64,000 nt of DNA. Source: an uncultured Prevotella sp. GTDB taxonomy: Bacteria; Bacteroidota; Bacteroidia; Bacteroidales; Bacteroidaceae. The position numbers were made by a program, and so were the translations under genes. The notes below the pieces were generated by a model that worked only from the letters and a program-made list of their open reading frames with translations, was not told the origin of the DNA and ran no database searches. Shown one piece after another: positions 1 to 7,828 of the stretch. Where the stretch lies: the NCBI GenBank assembly GCA_900315635.1, contig OMZV01000011.1:1-64000 (forward strand), read 5' to 3'. How positions within the stretch are numbered: position 1 is the stretch's first letter; the number at the start of each line of letters is the position of its first letter.

Positions 1-98
1 CTCGCGATGGACACCCTTGTCTCTCTGGCTGGGCAGTTCCCACTACTAGGGTCTGCTAGGGACTTGCACCCATTAGCCGATATACATGCTAGTCGAAC
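1..98 (-). mobile_element. Group II intron, 5' end fragment (domain I region)
   Basis: Read on the minus strand from about position 98, this stretch contains GGGTGCAAGTCCC, CCTAGTAGTGGGAACT and CAAGGGTGTCCATCGCGAG. I recognise these as strings from the domain I region of bacterial group II introns common in Bacteroidetes. The presumed intron start reads GTTCGACTAGCATG, close to but not identical with the usual GTGCG boundary, so the exact 5' end is approximate. The rest of the ribozyme and any reverse transcriptase/maturase would lie left of the window. On the minus strand the intron begins directly after a terminator stem and T-run (102-140), the target site known for group IIC introns. Family recognition is from memory of the motif, not from a search. 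The forward frame open across 1-177 is probably only the antisense of this RNA. Confidence 0.6.
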
Positions 99-101
99 CG
101 A

Positions 102-140
102 AAAAAGGTATCCAATTAAAAATCAATTGGATACCTTTTA
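102..140 (-). terminator. Rho-independent terminator built from two inverted 17-bp repeat cores
   Basis: AAAAGGTATCCAATT (103-117) and AATTGGATACCTTTT (125-139) are a perfect 15-bp inverted repeat with a 7-nt loop. On the minus strand it is followed by a T-run, so it terminates the exported-protein gene ending at 162. Taken as 17-mers, 102-118 and 124-140 each match the 22-bp-period repeat core found at 18.4, 33.4 and 42.8 kb at 14 of 17 positions, in opposite orientation and exactly 22 bp apart. Confidence 0.85.
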
Positions 141-161
141 TTATTTTGTTTACGACGAAAC

Positions 162-1010
162 TTATCTTACCGGATAATCATACCTTCTGGTGTCATAACC
201 CCAATGCTGGTTTGGAACATGGTCTACTTCTATCTGAATAGACAGGAAGTTCTGATTATTTTCACCCCATTGGTAAGTTACGCCACCGCCAATCCTATCC
301 ATAAAGCGATTATCCATTGGACCATACATTCCGGAGGCATATCCATAGCCGCCCCAATATGCAGGACGATAAAAGCCGCCGTAAGCGCCATAATAACCTC
401 CATACGGATTATAATAGCTGTATGAAGGTCCGAAATTATCACTGTTGAATGCTTTCTGAACAAATGCATACGCACTCCAATGCTCATTAAACCGATAGCC
501 GAACAGAGCCGATACGCCTGCCGTAGTGTAATTATCGCCACGATATTGCATATTATTGAAATAGCCTCCAACAGCTAGCGTTGCTTTCTTAGATAAATTG
601 GTGACGTACATAAGGCTTACGTCCTGAGTGAAGCCGCCATGAGTTCCCCAACCATTACCAGACGTTACAAATGCAGAAGCACCGATATTGACATTCAATC
701 CTTTATGAAGTCGCCATCTGTTAAAGCCCCAACCACCCCAAAACGGGTAATAGTAATCGTCAGCCGGAGTAACTACTTGACCATTCTCATCAACAGAAGG
801 CAAGTTATAATCTATCTGCTCCTGTTCTTCTTTATCCTTTTCCCATTGACGGGCATACTCCTTCTCAGCTTCAGTTGCCTCACGAGGACCTTGCAAACTC
901 TGTGGTTCTATTGGCTCTACAGAAGATTTCCCATCACTTTGCAAAACCTGAGCATGGGCAACCAAGAGCCCAAACATAAATATAATTGCTAATATATTGA
1001 TTCTTTTCAT
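162..1010 (-). CDS. Exported outer-membrane-barrel-like protein, Tyr/Gly-rich
   Basis: A 282-residue protein with a clear signal peptide (MKRINILAIIFMFGLLVAHAQ), so it is exported to the periplasm or outer membrane. The start at 1010 is preferred over an upstream in-frame ATG at 1046 because it places the signal peptide at the N-terminus. Residues about 25-75 are charged and low-complexity. The rest has alternating aromatic/polar strands (SLMYVTNLSKKATLAVGG, SALFGYRFNEHWSAYAFVQ) like a small beta-barrel. A Tyr/Gly-rich segment (SYYNPYGGYYGAYGGFY) comes before the C-terminal strands. I do not recognise a named family. It ends at the 102-140 terminator. Confidence 0.75.
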   Translation of the reverse strand: MKRINILAIIFMFGLLVAHAQVLQSDGKSSVEPIEPQSLQGPREATEAEKEYARQWEKDKEEQEQIDYNLPSVDENGQVVTPADDYYYPFWGGWGFNRWRLHKGLNVNIGASAFVTSGNGWGTHGGFTQDVSLMYVTNLSKKATLAVGGYFNNMQYRGDNYTTAGVSALFGYRFNEHWSAYAFVQKAFNSDNFGPSYSYYNPYGGYYGAYGGFYRPAYWGGYGYASGMYGPMDNRFMDRIGGGVTYQWGENNQNFLSIQIEVDHVPNQHWGYDTRRYDYPVR

Positions 1011-1104
1011 TCTGTTCAAAGTTTTTGCAAATATAAGAACTTTCACGTGAATGCCAAAGAAAAAATATATTGTTTATATTTTTTTAGATATTAAGTTTCA
1101 GTGT

Positions 1105-1446
1105 TTAATTTAATAATGATGCAAGGACAACAGCATTGTTATGCTCTTCATCCTTAGCTCCAAAAAGAAGAGTTACTACGGGTTTATCAGCAATCTGTTC
1201 CTTGAAGGAATCAAAAGAGGGATTATCAGCTAATTCCTGCTTGTATTTCTCTTGGAATTCCGTCCATTTATTGACATCATGTGAGAACCATTTCCGAAGT
1301 TCTGTTGAAGGAGCAATATTCTTTATCCAAAGGTCAATATGAGCGTTTTCTTTCTTTATCCCCCTAGGCCATAAACGGTCAACAAGCACACGTAAGCCGT
1401 CATCTTGGCTAGGCGCAGAGTAGATTCTCTTTATTCTTACTTCCAT
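1105..1446 (-). CDS. DUF488 family protein
   Basis: A 113-residue protein of the DUF488 family, recognised from the N-terminal IKRIYSAPSQDDGLRVLVDR, the WPRG motif and the C-terminal VTLLFGAKDEEHNNAVVL. Length is normal for the family, whose biochemical role is not settled. The start at 1446 (MEVRIKRIY) is chosen over the longer frame because it falls just after the stop of the phosphopantetheinyl transferase gene (7-bp gap) and matches the usual N-terminus. It is probably the last gene of the ssb-gldE-PPTase transcript. Confidence 0.85.
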   Translation of the reverse strand: MEVRIKRIYSAPSQDDGLRVLVDRLWPRGIKKENAHIDLWIKNIAPSTELRKWFSHDVNKWTEFQEKYKQELADNPSFDSFKEQIADKPVVTLLFGAKDEEHNNAVVLASLLN

Positions 1447-1453
1447 TAATCGA

Positions 1454-1978
1454 TTATTTTGAAGTCCAGACAAGGACATATTCATTAGTAATCATTGTGT
1501 CAATATGTGCCAATGTATTACTCTTAAGATTTTCAACTTCTGTCATTTGGCTGTTAACCCGCATCTGTTGGTAGGTCAAATCTTCAGCTGAGAATAGTTT
1601 ATAGACAGCCTCTTTGGCACACCAATAAACTAAATTGTCTTCAACTGTAGAAGGTTTCTCATCGTCACGAAGGAAGCGGTCAGCTATCTTCATTATACGT
1701 TCACTTCGGTATTCAATGTCAATTCCTACAATATGAGTTCTTGACAGAATAACAGCAGCAAAGCCAATCTGACGATTCAAGCTATGAGAAATACTGATAT
1801 TCCACCCTTTCAATTCAGGCTTTCCACTCTCGTTATGAGTCAATTCATAGTTTCCAAGCAGTTGCCTAAGAAGATTATCAATAGCCTGACGCTCCCTCTC
1901 ACGCGCATTCAAAGCTTCTTTAAAGGGAACTTTAGTAATTGCTATTACAATATCAACTGACGGATGAAAAACTTTCAT
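1454..1978 (-). CDS. 4'-phosphopantetheinyl transferase superfamily protein
   Basis: A 174-residue Sfp/AcpT-like enzyme, expected to transfer the phosphopantetheine arm of CoA to a carrier protein. The diagnostic motifs are present: ISISHS (about residue 63), the metal-binding GIDIE (about 90), and WCAKEAVYKLF (about 119). The length is short, like single-domain members. It lies 23 bp after gldE on the same strand. This PPTase next to gldE and ssb is a common Bacteroidetes arrangement. Whether it serves fatty-acid ACP or another carrier protein cannot be read from the sequence. Confidence 0.88.
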   Translation of the reverse strand: MKVFHPSVDIVIAITKVPFKEALNARERERQAIDNLLRQLLGNYELTHNESGKPELKGWNISISHSLNRQIGFAAVILSRTHIVGIDIEYRSERIMKIADRFLRDDEKPSTVEDNLVYWCAKEAVYKLFSAEDLTYQQMRVNSQMTEVENLKSNTLAHIDTMITNEYVLVWTSK

Positions 1979-2001
1979 TTCAATCTTTCTTTTCTACACA
2001 G

Positions 2002-3339
2002 CTATTCTTTGTCAGTTTTAGCCACGGCTTTAGCCTTCGGATGAATGGTGACCTTTACTTTACTAATTCGGCGCTCTTCGATTTCCAAGACTTCAAACTC
2101 GTAATTCTTATAATCCACCTTTTCATGAAGACTAAGGAAGTCGCCCTTTATTTCGAGAAGTAAACCGGCAAGCGTATCGGCATCGCCCTCAACATCGGCA
2201 AACTCATCGTCGTCGATATTCAGAATCTTAGTGAAGTCACTAAGAAGGGTCTTGCCTTCAAAAATATATGTGTTATAGCTCAACTTAGAGTAAGTCTTCT
2301 CTTCCTCGTCGTACTCGTCATTGATCTCGCCTACGATTTCTTCAAGTATATCTTCAAGAGTTACAAGTCCACTTGTTCCTCCAAATTCATCAACAACAAT
2401 TGCGATATGAACCTTGTTCTCCTGGAATTCACGAAGTAAGTCGTCAATTTTCTTGGTTTCCGGTACGAAATAAGGAGGACGAATAAGACTCTGCCAACGG
2501 AAATTATCAGGCTTGTTAAGGTGTGGAAGTAAATCTTTGATATACAAAATACCTCGAATATTATCCTCATTATCCTGATAAACAGGTATACGAGAATAAT
2601 TATTATCTACAATACACTTCAACACTTCCTTATAAGAAGAATGAATATCAAGGTCGATAATATCCTGGCGTGAAGTCATAACTTCCTTTGCCGTTTCATC
2701 ACCAAAGCGTATAATGCCCTTAAGCATACTCTGCTCGTCACGAATATCAGCGCTGTCAGTAAGTTCAAGAGCCTGCTCAAGATCATCTACAGACAATTGA
2801 TGTGATTCCTTCTGAATAACTTTCTCCGCAAAGTTACCGCTCTTTAGCAGAATGTTTTCTACCGGCCAGAAAAGCTTACGAAGGAAAAGGACACCCTTGA
2901 CAGCACGACGACAAAAAGCCAATGGATTCTGCCGGCTATATACTTTCGGCATTATCTCTCCGAAGAGCAACAATAAGAAAGTAAGGAGTACAGTAATGCA
3001 GACAAATTCAAGCCATGCTGCCTTAAATACGATTATCAGCCCAAAAGCATAATTCAAGAGCATGATTATCGTAACATTCACCAAATTATTGGTTATAAGG
3101 ATAGTTGCAAGAGTGCGCTCGCTATCATCCCGAAGCATCTGTATCTTCGTGTCTATTGCATTCTTATGCTGTTCAAGTTCATTAATGTCTGTAGGAGATA
3201 AACTAAAGAAAGCTATCTCAGAGCCGCTGGCAAATCCTGACATTAAAAGAAGTAAAGCTGCAAGGACAAAAGCAACTATCGCCCCAGTAGATATAGGATT
3301 AAATGTTACTAAAGAAGAAATATCAACTAAAGGAATCAT
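2002..3339 (-). CDS. gldE: GldE-like transporter-associated membrane protein (CNNM/CBS/CorC)
   Basis: A 445-residue inner-membrane protein. The N-terminus carries a CNNM/DUF21 domain with about four membrane segments ([60 protein letters not shown]). A CBS-domain pair follows (about 200-320, with [26 protein letters not shown]), then a C-terminal CorC/HlyC domain. The family has cation-export relatives; in gliding Bacteroidetes it is named GldE. In non-gliding Bacteroidales the gene persists beside ssb, as here. The ATG at 3339 is preferred over a TTG two codons upstream; it lies 2 bp after the ssb stop, so the genes are co-transcribed. Gliding itself should not be inferred. Confidence 0.88.
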   Translation of the reverse strand: [445 protein letters not shown]

Positions 3340-3341
3340 TA

Positions 3342-3764
3342 TCAAAACGGTAATTTATTTGTTTCTCCCAAAGATTCAGCCTGACCAGCTGTTGTTTGTG
3401 TTTGAGTTTGATTATCTGCAGACTTTTCGTGCATTCGTCTTGGAGTAAGAAGTTCCATGTTCTCCGCATAGATTTCCGTTACAAAACGACGCTGCCCCTT
3501 CTTATCATCATAGCTTCGATTCCGCAGACGTCCTTCAACATAAAGCTTATCGCCCTTATGTACGTATTTGTCAACAATCTTAGCCAGTCCATGATAGAAG
3601 ATAACATTATGCCAATCAGTTCTATCAGGTACTTTAGTGCCATTCTGCAGCGTATATCCTCTTTCTGTAGTAGCCAATCGGACTCGTGCTACACACTGGT
3701 CACTATCATAATAATGAACTTCTGGATCCTGACCGACATTGCCTATAAGCATTGCCTTATTCAT
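3342..3764 (-). CDS. ssb: Single-stranded DNA-binding protein
   Basis: A 140-residue SSB with an N-terminal OB fold (MLIGNVGQDPEV, then WHNVIFYHGLAKIVDKYVHKGDKLYVEGRLRNRSY) and a Gln/Thr-rich disordered tail. It binds ssDNA in replication and repair. The C-terminal tip ends ETNKLPF: the terminal Pro-Phe that partner proteins recognise is kept, but the run of acidic residues normally before it is reduced to one Glu. This could weaken partner binding or mark a secondary SSB paralogue. It precedes gldE with a 2-bp gap. Confidence 0.93.
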   Translation of the reverse strand: MNKAMLIGNVGQDPEVHYYDSDQCVARVRLATTERGYTLQNGTKVPDRTDWHNVIFYHGLAKIVDKYVHKGDKLYVEGRLRNRSYDDKKGQRRFVTEIYAENMELLTPRRMHEKSADNQTQTQTTAGQAESLGETNKLPF

Positions 3765-3788
3765 AGTCTCAGCAGATATTATTTGGGA

Positions 3789-4346
3789 TTATTTCCACAT
3801 ACCAAGATACTTGAACTTGAAGTTCTTGCCCTTTACCGAAGGGAACTGACTGCGACGGTCAACACGTGTCTGCAAGTAATCAACAATACGATTATAGCAG
3901 TCAAGACCTGAAACAGCCTTACAACGGGCAACGAAATGAGTATCACGGTATTCATGTTTACCGGTTGCCGGAATCAGCACCACTCGCTTAAAGTCGAGAG
4001 ACCCTTCGTACCATCCTTCCCTCTCACGGTTCAATTCCATAACAACTTCGTTGGCTTCACGGCGATTGGAATCGTTGCTGCGCAAAGCCTTTTTATCTTT
4101 GAAGTCCTGCATAGTCTCTGCCTCTGTCTTGATAATTATAAAATAGACATGAGGACGAACCTTGCAACGCTTCGGGAAAGTGACATCACTATCAACATAA
4201 CTTCGTATGTCATTTCCCATATTCTTATCAAGTGGAATTTCAGGAATTGAGGCTAAGAAGTCAAGTGCCTCTTCAACATTGTGAACCAATGTTTCGTTAT
4301 CGAAGAATCTAATATATAAGTTCATGAACGGATTAGTTTCATTCAT
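3789..4346 (-). CDS. Conserved-looking hypothetical protein
   Basis: A 185-residue soluble protein that I do not recognise. The frame opens upstream inside the tRNA-Gly gene, so the first usable ATG outside the tRNA (4346, MNETNPF) is taken; MNLYIRFF seven codons later is an alternative. It is mixed alpha/beta with many charged residues (FKDKKALRSNDSNRREANEVVMELNRERE) and no signal peptide or membrane segment. It starts only 7 bp after the tRNA-Gly 3' end and is 24 bp upstream of ssb, so it may be read from the tRNA promoter. Confidence 0.7.
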   Translation of the reverse strand: MNETNPFMNLYIRFFDNETLVHNVEEALDFLASIPEIPLDKNMGNDIRSYVDSDVTFPKRCKVRPHVYFIIIKTEAETMQDFKDKKALRSNDSNRREANEVVMELNREREGWYEGSLDFKRVVLIPATGKHEYRDTHFVARCKAVSGLDCYNRIVDYLQTRVDRRSQFPSVKGKNFKFKYLGMWK

Positions 4347-4352
4347 AACAAG

Positions 4353-4425
4353 AGCGGCAAACGGGACTCGGACCCGCGACCTCGACCTTGGCAAGGTCGC
4401 GCTCTACCAACTGAGCTATTGCCGC
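4353..4425 (-). tRNA. tRNA-Gly (GCC), copy 2
   Basis: A 73-nt cloverleaf read on the minus strand. The acceptor stem GCGGCAA pairs with TTGCCGC, the discriminator is U, the D arm is AGCTCAGTTGGTAGAGC, the anticodon loop TTGCCAA gives GCC, and the T loop contains TTCGAG-type sequence (GGTCCGAGTCC). No CCA is encoded. It is identical in the mature region to the copy at 4709-4781. Confidence 0.97.
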
Positions 4426-4467
4426 AAATTGTTTAGTAAATGTCTTTTGTGTATTTCAAATAAAATG

Positions 4468-4551
4468 TGAAGAGGAGGAGACTCGAACTCCCACGATACA
4501 ATTATCACTACCCCCTCAAAGTAGCGCGTCTACCAATTCCGCCACCTCTCC
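4468..4551 (-). tRNA. tRNA-Leu (GAG)
   Basis: An 84-nt tRNA with a long variable arm. The acceptor stem GGAGAGG/CCTCTTC, the D arm TGGCGGAATTGGTAGACGC typical of tRNA-Leu, the anticodon stem CTACT/GGTAG with anticodon GAG, and discriminator A are all visible. CCA is not encoded. Confidence 0.96.
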
Positions 4552-4582
4552 AACATGTATGTTGAATCTTGAATAAAGATTG

Positions 4583-4664
4583 TGCCCAGAACAGGACTCG
4601 AACCTGCACGTCGTGAAACACACGCACCTGAAACGTGCGCGTCTACCAATTCCGCCACCTGGGC
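4583..4664 (-). tRNA. tRNA-Leu (CAG)
   Basis: An 82-nt tRNA with a long variable arm. The acceptor stem is GCCCAGG/TCTGGGC with discriminator A. The anticodon stem-loop CACGT-TT-CAG-GT-GCGTG gives CAG. The leucine-type D arm is present. CCA is not encoded. Confidence 0.96.
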
Positions 4665-4708
4665 ATTAACCAATTGGTTCTCTATTCATAATATTCAAGA
4701 TTCCAAAG

Positions 4709-4781
4709 AGCGGCAAACGGGACTCGGACCCGCGACCTCGACCTTGGCAAGGTCGCGCTCTACCAACTGAGCTATTGCCGC
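4709..4781 (-). tRNA. tRNA-Gly (GCC), copy 1
   Basis: The first tRNA of the minus-strand cluster, 73 nt, identical in the mature region to the copy at 4353-4425 (anticodon GCC, discriminator U). The two glycine copies bracket the two leucine tRNAs. A -7 box about 41 bp upstream fits a shared promoter. Confidence 0.97.
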
Positions 4782-4821
4782 GTGCTTGCGTTACGCAAGT
4801 GCATTTCTCTAAATGCGGTTG

Positions 4822-4829
4822 CAAAGGTA
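4822..4829 (-). promoter_or_regulatory. -7 box for the tRNA cluster
   Basis: TACCTTTG on the minus strand, matching the Bacteroidetes -7 consensus TAnnTTTG, about 40 bp before the first tRNA. No convincing -33 element is seen at 19-20 bp. Confidence 0.6.
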
Positions 4830-4903
4830 ATGCTTTTTCGTCAAACACCGAAACATAAATCAAATAAATATTTCTACGTTAACTTTTATTAAGAAACCGG
4901 CAT

Positions 4904-6433
4904 TTAGAATTGCAGGTAGATAAATGGCTGTATGTCGCTGGATTTCACTTGCATAGCAAGATAAATGATAAAAGTAAGAGCCAATGCACAAACAAGCACC
5001 CCACCCTTCTCAAATCCAGAAACTATTCGATTCTGCCATGAATCAGGGAGCCAATGCGTAATCAATGCGAAAGCCATAATTGCGAAAACATACTTGTAAG
5101 CTGCGAATATTGCCGGGAAGAGAGAGACATCGAACTTCGAGAAAAGTTGATTTATCAGCAAAGACGCAGCCTGAAAATCTTGCGAACGGAAGAAAATCCA
5201 GAGGAATGTAACCAAATGGAATGTCAATATCACTGCAAAGAACCTTCTGATTCCTGACGGATGATAATGTCTGTCATGATGAAGAACTGACTGCGAGAAG
5301 AACTTATGGATACATACTCCCAATCCGTGAAGCACACCCCAAAGAACGAAGTTCAAAGAAGCTCCATGCCAAAGACCACAAAGAGTCATCGCAATCATTT
5401 GATTAAGGTACATACGGACCTTTCCCTTGCGGTTTCCGCCAAGTGAGATATAAATGTAATCCCTTATCCATGACGAGAGAGATATATGCCATCTGCGCCA
5501 GAAATCACTCAGAGAGTCGGCCTTATAAGGAGCATTGAAGTTGGCTGGGATATTAAATCCAAGTAAGGCAGAAATACCTATAGCCATATCACTATATCCA
5601 GAGAAGTCACAATAAAGCTGAATGCTGTAACCATAAAGAGCCATCAGAATTTCGCCACCAGAAAAGAGAGTAGGATTATCGAATACACGACTGACGAAAT
5701 TAGCGCTTATATAGTCACTAATAACCATCTTCTTGAAGAGACCTATTATAATAAGGTAAGCACCGAACGCAAACATTCGGCGTGTGATGCATAGAGGCTT
5801 TCGAATTTGAGAAATGAAGTCGGTAGCACGTACAATAGGTCCTGCCAACAATACAGGGAAGAAACTTACATAGAAAGCATAATCAAGTAAGCTGTCAACT
5901 GGCTTCATCTTTCCACGATATACATCAATAGTATACGAGATGCTTTTAAATGTAAAGAACGAAATACCCGCCGGTAAGAAAATATCCCACGGTTGGAAGT
6001 TCTCGCCTATTGCCTGGCTAATGAGTCCTGCAAAAAAGTTCGTATACTTAAAATAAGCCAGCAAGCCTAAGTCAATAACGAGGCTCAACAGAAGCCACCA
6101 GCGATTGCCCCTCTTGCTTTCATCTTCTCCGGTTGACTCAGCTTCACTGTTGCTATCGTCTTTCGATACAAATGGCAACGCTATACGTTTTGCAATAAGC
6201 CAGTCTGAAATTGTAACGACAGCGAGCAAACAGAAGTAAGCACCGGAACTCTTATAATAGAAGTAATAAGAGAACAGCGTCACAAATACAAGCCGTGCCG
6301 TCAACTTCTTGCGTAAAGCAAAATAGCCCAGCGCAACGAAAAGGAACAGGAACAAGAAGAGTCCAGTGTTAAAAAGCAATGGCTCCTTCGGATTATATTG
6401 GAGTAAATCTAGTATTTTGTTAATGTATTCCAT
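4904..6433 (-). CDS. MBOAT family O-acyltransferase
   Basis: A 509-residue polytopic membrane protein of the AlgI/DltB-type MBOAT family, which moves acyl (often acetyl) groups across the membrane onto exported polymers. About ten hydrophobic segments run through the protein. MBOAT hallmarks include SDFWRRWHISLSSWIRDYIY and the catalytic-histidine motif LCGLWHGASLNFVLWG (about residue 350). Residues about 88-107 form a charged loop. It begins 3 bp after the SGNH hydrolase gene. The pairing suggests O-acetylation of a surface glycan; the acceptor is not identifiable here. Confidence 0.9.
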   Translation of the reverse strand: MEYINKILDLLQYNPKEPLLFNTGLFLFLFLFVALGYFALRKKLTARLVFVTLFSYYFYYKSSGAYFCLLAVVTISDWLIAKRIALPFVSKDDSNSEAESTGEDESKRGNRWWLLLSLVIDLGLLAYFKYTNFFAGLISQAIGENFQPWDIFLPAGISFFTFKSISYTIDVYRGKMKPVDSLLDYAFYVSFFPVLLAGPIVRATDFISQIRKPLCITRRMFAFGAYLIIIGLFKKMVISDYISANFVSRVFDNPTLFSGGEILMALYGYSIQLYCDFSGYSDMAIGISALLGFNIPANFNAPYKADSLSDFWRRWHISLSSWIRDYIYISLGGNRKGKVRMYLNQMIAMTLCGLWHGASLNFVLWGVLHGLGVCIHKFFSQSVLHHDRHYHPSGIRRFFAVILTFHLVTFLWIFFRSQDFQAASLLINQLFSKFDVSLFPAIFAAYKYVFAIMAFALITHWLPDSWQNRIVSGFEKGGVLVCALALTFIIYLAMQVKSSDIQPFIYLQF

Positions 6434-6436
6434 TTA

Positions 6437-7828
6437 TTAATTTCCATTCTCAAGTTTTCTTCGACGGAGATAATTGTTCTCAGCAGCCACAAGAGAGTTA
6501 AACATCTGTCGGGCAATAATCTTTCCTCCTCCATGACTAACATGAACATAATCAGCAGAGCTCATACCTTTCTCATGCAGTTTAGCTATAGAGCCTTCTC
6601 CACCCATTGCATGGAAGAGACTGTAGAAGCCGACTTTCTCTTCGGCAGCAAGTTCTTTCTGATAACCTTCAAGGGCTTTAATGTTTGGCATCGTTGCGCC
6701 ATTCTCACCTCCGCCACGGTCAGGAGTACTGACAATAAGTATGCTAGCCTCAGGGAAGCAACGGCGGAATTTCTGTATAACACGCTTCATGTCAGCCAGA
6801 TAGTCGTGCATATCCTTAGTTGTAGAGCTGCCATCAACAGCATTTACTCCAAACTGAAGGATAATAAGATCATAAGGACGGACTGCATTAAAGTCACGAA
6901 GGGTATTATCAGGAAGGTCAGCAAGCGTAGAGCCTTTTGAGCCTCGCATGCTGAAATTATCAACCGTAATGCCGCCATCACCTTCAAGTGCTGCACCAAA
7001 AAGAGTCGGACTACCCTTGAACTCAAACTTCGCCGAAGATGTAGAATCCGGTTTGTCTATAACCTGCACTGACGGAGAACCACTAAGAGTCTTCCTGCTC
7101 CATGGCTTTCCATCAACTTTACAGCTGACATTCACCGAGCCGGATGAACGCAAATAGAACCTTGTGTCAGTCCACCGTGATGCATGCGGATAAGTCTTAG
7201 TGCCATTGAGTATAAGCGAAGCCTTTCCGTCTGTAGTATAATATCTCTCGGCTATACCAGCCTCAGCAACATTATATGAAGGTTTTTTCATGACCATGTG
7301 CTCAGTCATACCCGAAAATGTAGCCTCGATAGAACGCTTATACTGTTCCAGTTCATTGCCTGCATCTATCCAGCCAACTCCACATCCTCCATATTTTGAT
7401 TGCATCATCTCACGGAGGTCAGCAACCAGAATATCAGCCTCAATGAAACTGTCACCATAGTAGGCTATCCTCACAGGACGGTCCTTTAGCTTATGTCGTG
7501 CCGCAGAATCAACCATAGCATAGAAATGATCCATTCCTCCGGCATTCTCCTCACTGTAATCCAAGACCGGCTGTACTCCCTTCGGCCAAATTTCCTTGAA
7601 GTCTATCAGTCTGCCGTCCTTTGTCCTAGTAAAACTCTTTGGATCTTTCGGCTTTGGTATAACATCAATAGACTCATCATCACCAGGTAGCTTAATTATC
7701 TGGCTTAGAATATTTATCTTGCGAAGTTTCATTCCGAAAACAGAAAACTGAGGCAAGAAGTGAAGTAAAAGGAGAAATACGATGACCAGCGTCACCAACA
7801 ACAGTGTCTTATAAGTGTTATCCCTCAT
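6437..7828 (-). CDS. Membrane-anchored SGNH/GDSL hydrolase-fold protein, MBOAT partner
   Basis: A 463-residue protein with an N-terminal membrane anchor (LLLVTLVIVFLLLLHFLP) and a periplasmic SGNH domain. Block I is IAYYGDSFIEADI (about 125), block III is LQFGVNAV (about 325) and block V is YVHVSHGGGK (about 430). It likely acts with the MBOAT protein as transferase or esterase in O-acetylation, as AlgJ/AlgX-type proteins do. The ATG overlaps the stop of the TetR gene (TAATG), indicating translational coupling. The order in the operon is regulator, SGNH protein, MBOAT. Confidence 0.85.
   Translation of the reverse strand: MRDNTYKTLLLVTLVIVFLLLLHFLPQFSVFGMKLRKINILSQIIKLPGDDESIDVIPKPKDPKSFTRTKDGRLIDFKEIWPKGVQPVLDYSEENAGGMDHFYAMVDSAARHKLKDRPVRIAYYGDSFIEADILVADLREMMQSKYGGCGVGWIDAGNELEQYKRSIEATFSGMTEHMVMKKPSYNVAEAGIAERYYTTDGKASLILNGTKTYPHASRWTDTRFYLRSSGSVNVSCKVDGKPWSRKTLSGSPSVQVIDKPDSTSSAKFEFKGSPTLFGAALEGDGGITVDNFSMRGSKGSTLADLPDNTLRDFNAVRPYDLIILQFGVNAVDGSSTTKDMHDYLADMKRVIQKFRRCFPEASILIVSTPDRGGGENGATMPNIKALEGYQKELAAEEKVGFYSLFHAMGGEGSIAKLHEKGMSSADYVHVSHGGGKIIARQMFNSLVAAENNYLRRRKLENGN

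Noticed and set aside
1-177. Forward-strand open frame running from the window edge into the exported-protein gene
   Set aside because: It is antisense to the group II intron-like RNA and then crosses the terminator and the 3' end of a real gene; it has no start in the window and no protein-like features.
4582-4863. Short ORFs across the tRNA cluster
   Set aside because: They are frames through tRNA genes on either strand and have no independent support.
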